A program made the translations under genes and the position numbers. From Promethearchaeota archaeon (GTDB lineage Archaea > Asgardarchaeota > Lokiarchaeia > Sigyniarchaeales > SOKP01), in the NCBI GenBank assembly GCA_016840695.1, contig JAEORV010000056.1, positions 1 to 7,984 on the forward strand: a stretch of DNA of 7,984 nucleotides, given 5' to 3'. Within the stretch, counting starts at the first letter, position 1, and every line of letters starts with the position of its first letter. The notes below the pieces were generated by a model that was given only the letters and a program-made list of their open reading frames with translations, made no database searches and had not been told where the DNA came from. Of the stretch, positions 7,121 to 7,984 are shown piece after piece.

Positions 7121-7136
7121 TATTCTTATAAGAATA
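7121..7136. repeat. 16-bp perfect palindrome just upstream of the GTPase start
   Basis: TATTCTTATAAGAATA is a perfect 16-bp palindrome ending 4 bp before the ATG at 7141. It is separated by one base from the preceding 12-bp palindrome. An outer pair, TATATTCT (7101-7108) and AGAATATA (7131-7138), adds another inverted repeat of 8 bp. With leaderless initiation the site would straddle or immediately precede the transcription start, a typical repressor position. Operator function is inferred. Confidence 0.55.
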
Positions 7137-7140
7137 TAAT

Positions 7141-7698
7141 ATGCAAAATTTCGAGCGCACATTTAAAGTCGTTATCTTTGGAGATGCTGGCACGGGTAAG
7201 ACTACATTAACTCATAGATTTTTAACTAATTTATTTGTTCATGACGTAGGGTCAACCATAGGTGTTGATTTTCAATTGAAAATGCTTGAATCCGAAGGAC
7301 AAAAGGTAAAATTACAAATATGGGATTTTGCTGGCGAAGAACGATTTCGATTCCTTCTTCCTTCGTATGTAAAGGGCGCAAGCGGCGGAATCTTCATGTA
7401 CGATATAACAAATTATGCGAGCTTGTCGCATATTAGTGATTGGCTAGAAATTCTAGAACAAGAAAAAGACTTGAATGAGAATTTCCCCGTTATTGTGGTT
7501 GGTGGAAAGACTGATCTGGAACATTACAAAGAAGTGTCAACTATTAAAGCAATGCAAATAGCCAAGTCAAAGAACGCCAAGGGTTTTATCGAATGTAGCA
7601 GTAAAACGGGAGAAAATGTAAACAAGATATTTCAGCTATTAACAAGATTAATCTTGAAAAACGTTCAAGACGAAGATACGCAATCAAAAGAAGAATAA
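7141..7698 (+). CDS. Rab/Ras-like small GTPase
   Basis: A single-domain small GTPase of 185 residues. The P-loop is GDAGTGKT (14-21) and the switch I threonine is T39 in STIGVDF (38-44). Switch II is WDFAGEERF (61-69), with G4 as GGKTD (121-125) and G5 as ECSSKTG (151-157). The IGVDF and WDFAGEERF wording is that of the Rab/Ran side of the Ras superfamily, abundant in Asgard archaea. Two key positions are altered. The usual catalytic Gln of DTAGQE is Glu (E66), and the Asn of NKxD is Gly (G122), while K123 and D125 remain. I recall the GGKxD variant in other archaeal GTPases, so guanine binding is probably retained. The C-terminus is charged (DEDTQSKEE) with no Cys, so no prenylation is expected. 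Likely a cytosolic or transiently membrane-bound switch; effectors are unknown. It is separated from both neighbours by over 100 bp and probably has its own promoter. Confidence 0.92.
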   Translation: MQNFERTFKVVIFGDAGTGKTTLTHRFLTNLFVHDVGSTIGVDFQLKMLESEGQKVKLQIWDFAGEERFRFLLPSYVKGASGGIFMYDITNYASLSHISDWLEILEQEKDLNENFPVIVVGGKTDLEHYKEVSTIKAMQIAKSKNAKGFIECSSKTGENVNKIFQLLTRLILKNVQDEDTQSKEE

Positions 7699-7745
7699 AA
7701 CATATAATTTTCTATTTCTGTAAAAAAAAACATAAATAGCATAGC

Positions 7746-7763
7746 TTCTATTCTTTCTTTATT
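7746..7763 (+). terminator. T-rich tract downstream of the GTPase
   Basis: A pyrimidine-rich stretch (TTCTATTCTTTCTTTATT) lies about 50 bp past the GTPase stop, following an earlier TTTTCTATTTCTG at 7707-7719. Such T tracts, without a hairpin, are the common archaeal terminator form. The call is based on composition only. Confidence 0.35.
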
Positions 7764-7775
7764 AAAATAGATTTT

Positions 7776-7785
7776 ACTATAAAAC
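7776..7785 (+). promoter_or_regulatory. Candidate TATA box of the last gene
   Basis: ACTATAAAAC sits 19-28 bp upstream of the ATG at 7804, a spacing that would place the transcription start at or very near the start codon. It follows the T-rich tract of the preceding gene, so the last gene is probably its own transcription unit. Confidence 0.4.
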
Positions 7786-7803
7786 AATCGTAATGAACCA
7801 CAG

Positions 7804-7984
7804 ATGTCTAAATTAAAGGTAAAAAAAGTAATTATATTCAAACATGGCGTGTCTTATTTCATCTTAGAAGGAAAACAAAAAGGTAGCGGTACTTTTGAAC
7901 TTGAATTTAAGATTAACGAGATGAACGATGTGTTAAAATCGCTCTTTGTATTGGATACCAGCGAAAAAGGCTATATATCTTCAA
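7804..7984 (+). CDS. Conserved protein of unknown function, N-terminal fragment
   Basis: An open frame from the ATG at 7804 runs off the right edge, giving 60 complete codons. The peptide opens with KVKKVIIFKHGVSYF (5-19), then GSGTFELEF (27-35) and EMNDVLKSLFVLD (39-51). This 'KHGV-YF ... EMNDVLKSL-VLD' layout matches what I recall of the start of large uncharacterised proteins in archaea and bacteria; some resemble DUF4139-type proteins with beta-rich N-termini. I cannot assign a function. An upstream ATG at 7793 is in another frame and stops within eight codons, so 7804 is the best start. Codon use is AT-rich, like its neighbours. No signal peptide is visible. Confidence 0.72.
   Translation, partial: MSKLKVKKVIIFKHGVSYFILEGKQKGSGTFELEFKINEMNDVLKSLFVLDTSEKGYISS

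Larger units (their letters stand above)
7020..7140 (+). promoter_or_regulatory. Helicase-GTPase spacer with promoter-like AT tract
   Basis: This 121-bp gap is over 80% A/T after about 7060 and holds no ORF. T-runs at 7063-7066 and 7084-7088 are too short for a confident terminator call. The last 40 bp carry two adjacent palindromes described separately. TATA-like sequence (TTATAATC, 7111-7118) lies 22-29 bp upstream of the GTPase ATG, a distance expected for a leaderless archaeal transcript. No Shine-Dalgarno is visible before the ATG, consistent with that. Confidence 0.4.

Noticed and set aside
1..7984. CRISPR array, tRNA, insertion sequence or phage element
   Set aside because: No regularly spaced repeats, cloverleaf-like sequences, transposase motifs or long terminal inverted repeats were seen.

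Overview
The window looks like a piece of an AT-rich archaeal chromosome, most probably an Asgard archaeon of the Lokiarchaeia type. This is an inference from four things: a bona fide Rab/Ras-like small GTPase, short intergenic spacers made of TATA-like and T-rich tracts, intron-free bacterial-style packing, and frequent TTG/GTG/ATG starts with weak Shine-Dalgarno signals. No 16S or ribosomal gene is present to confirm it.

Left third (1-3952): a sugar/sulfate catabolic island. A divergently transcribed, 3'-truncated uroporphyrinogen-decarboxylase-like gene (1-526, minus) shares a 67-bp AT-rich promoter region with a two-gene operon on the plus strand. The operon holds a DUF1680 / beta-L-arabinofuranosidase-like glycoside hydrolase (594-2657) and a type I sulfatase of the sulfamidase (SGSH-like) branch (2663-3952; the longer GTG reading overlaps the upstream stop by 4 nt). 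Neither enzyme has a signal peptide, so sulfated sugar units would be processed in the cytoplasm after import. Gene sets of this kind are more typical of bacterial glycan-degrading loci, so horizontal acquisition is plausible.

Middle (3953-4712): a convergent four-helix membrane protein of unknown function (3973-4524, minus), then a roughly 190-bp divergent intergenic region with short repeats and a TATA-like element.

Right half (4713-7984): a full-length MrfA/YprA-type DNA helicase with a C-terminal four-to-five-cysteine cluster (DUF1998); a Rab-like GTPase (7141-7698) preceded by two adjacent perfect palindromes; and the 5' end of a conserved gene of unknown function (from 7804). These three read in the same direction, but each has its own spacer and promoter-like sequence, so they need not form an operon.

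I see no tRNA, rRNA, CRISPR array, insertion sequence or integrase.
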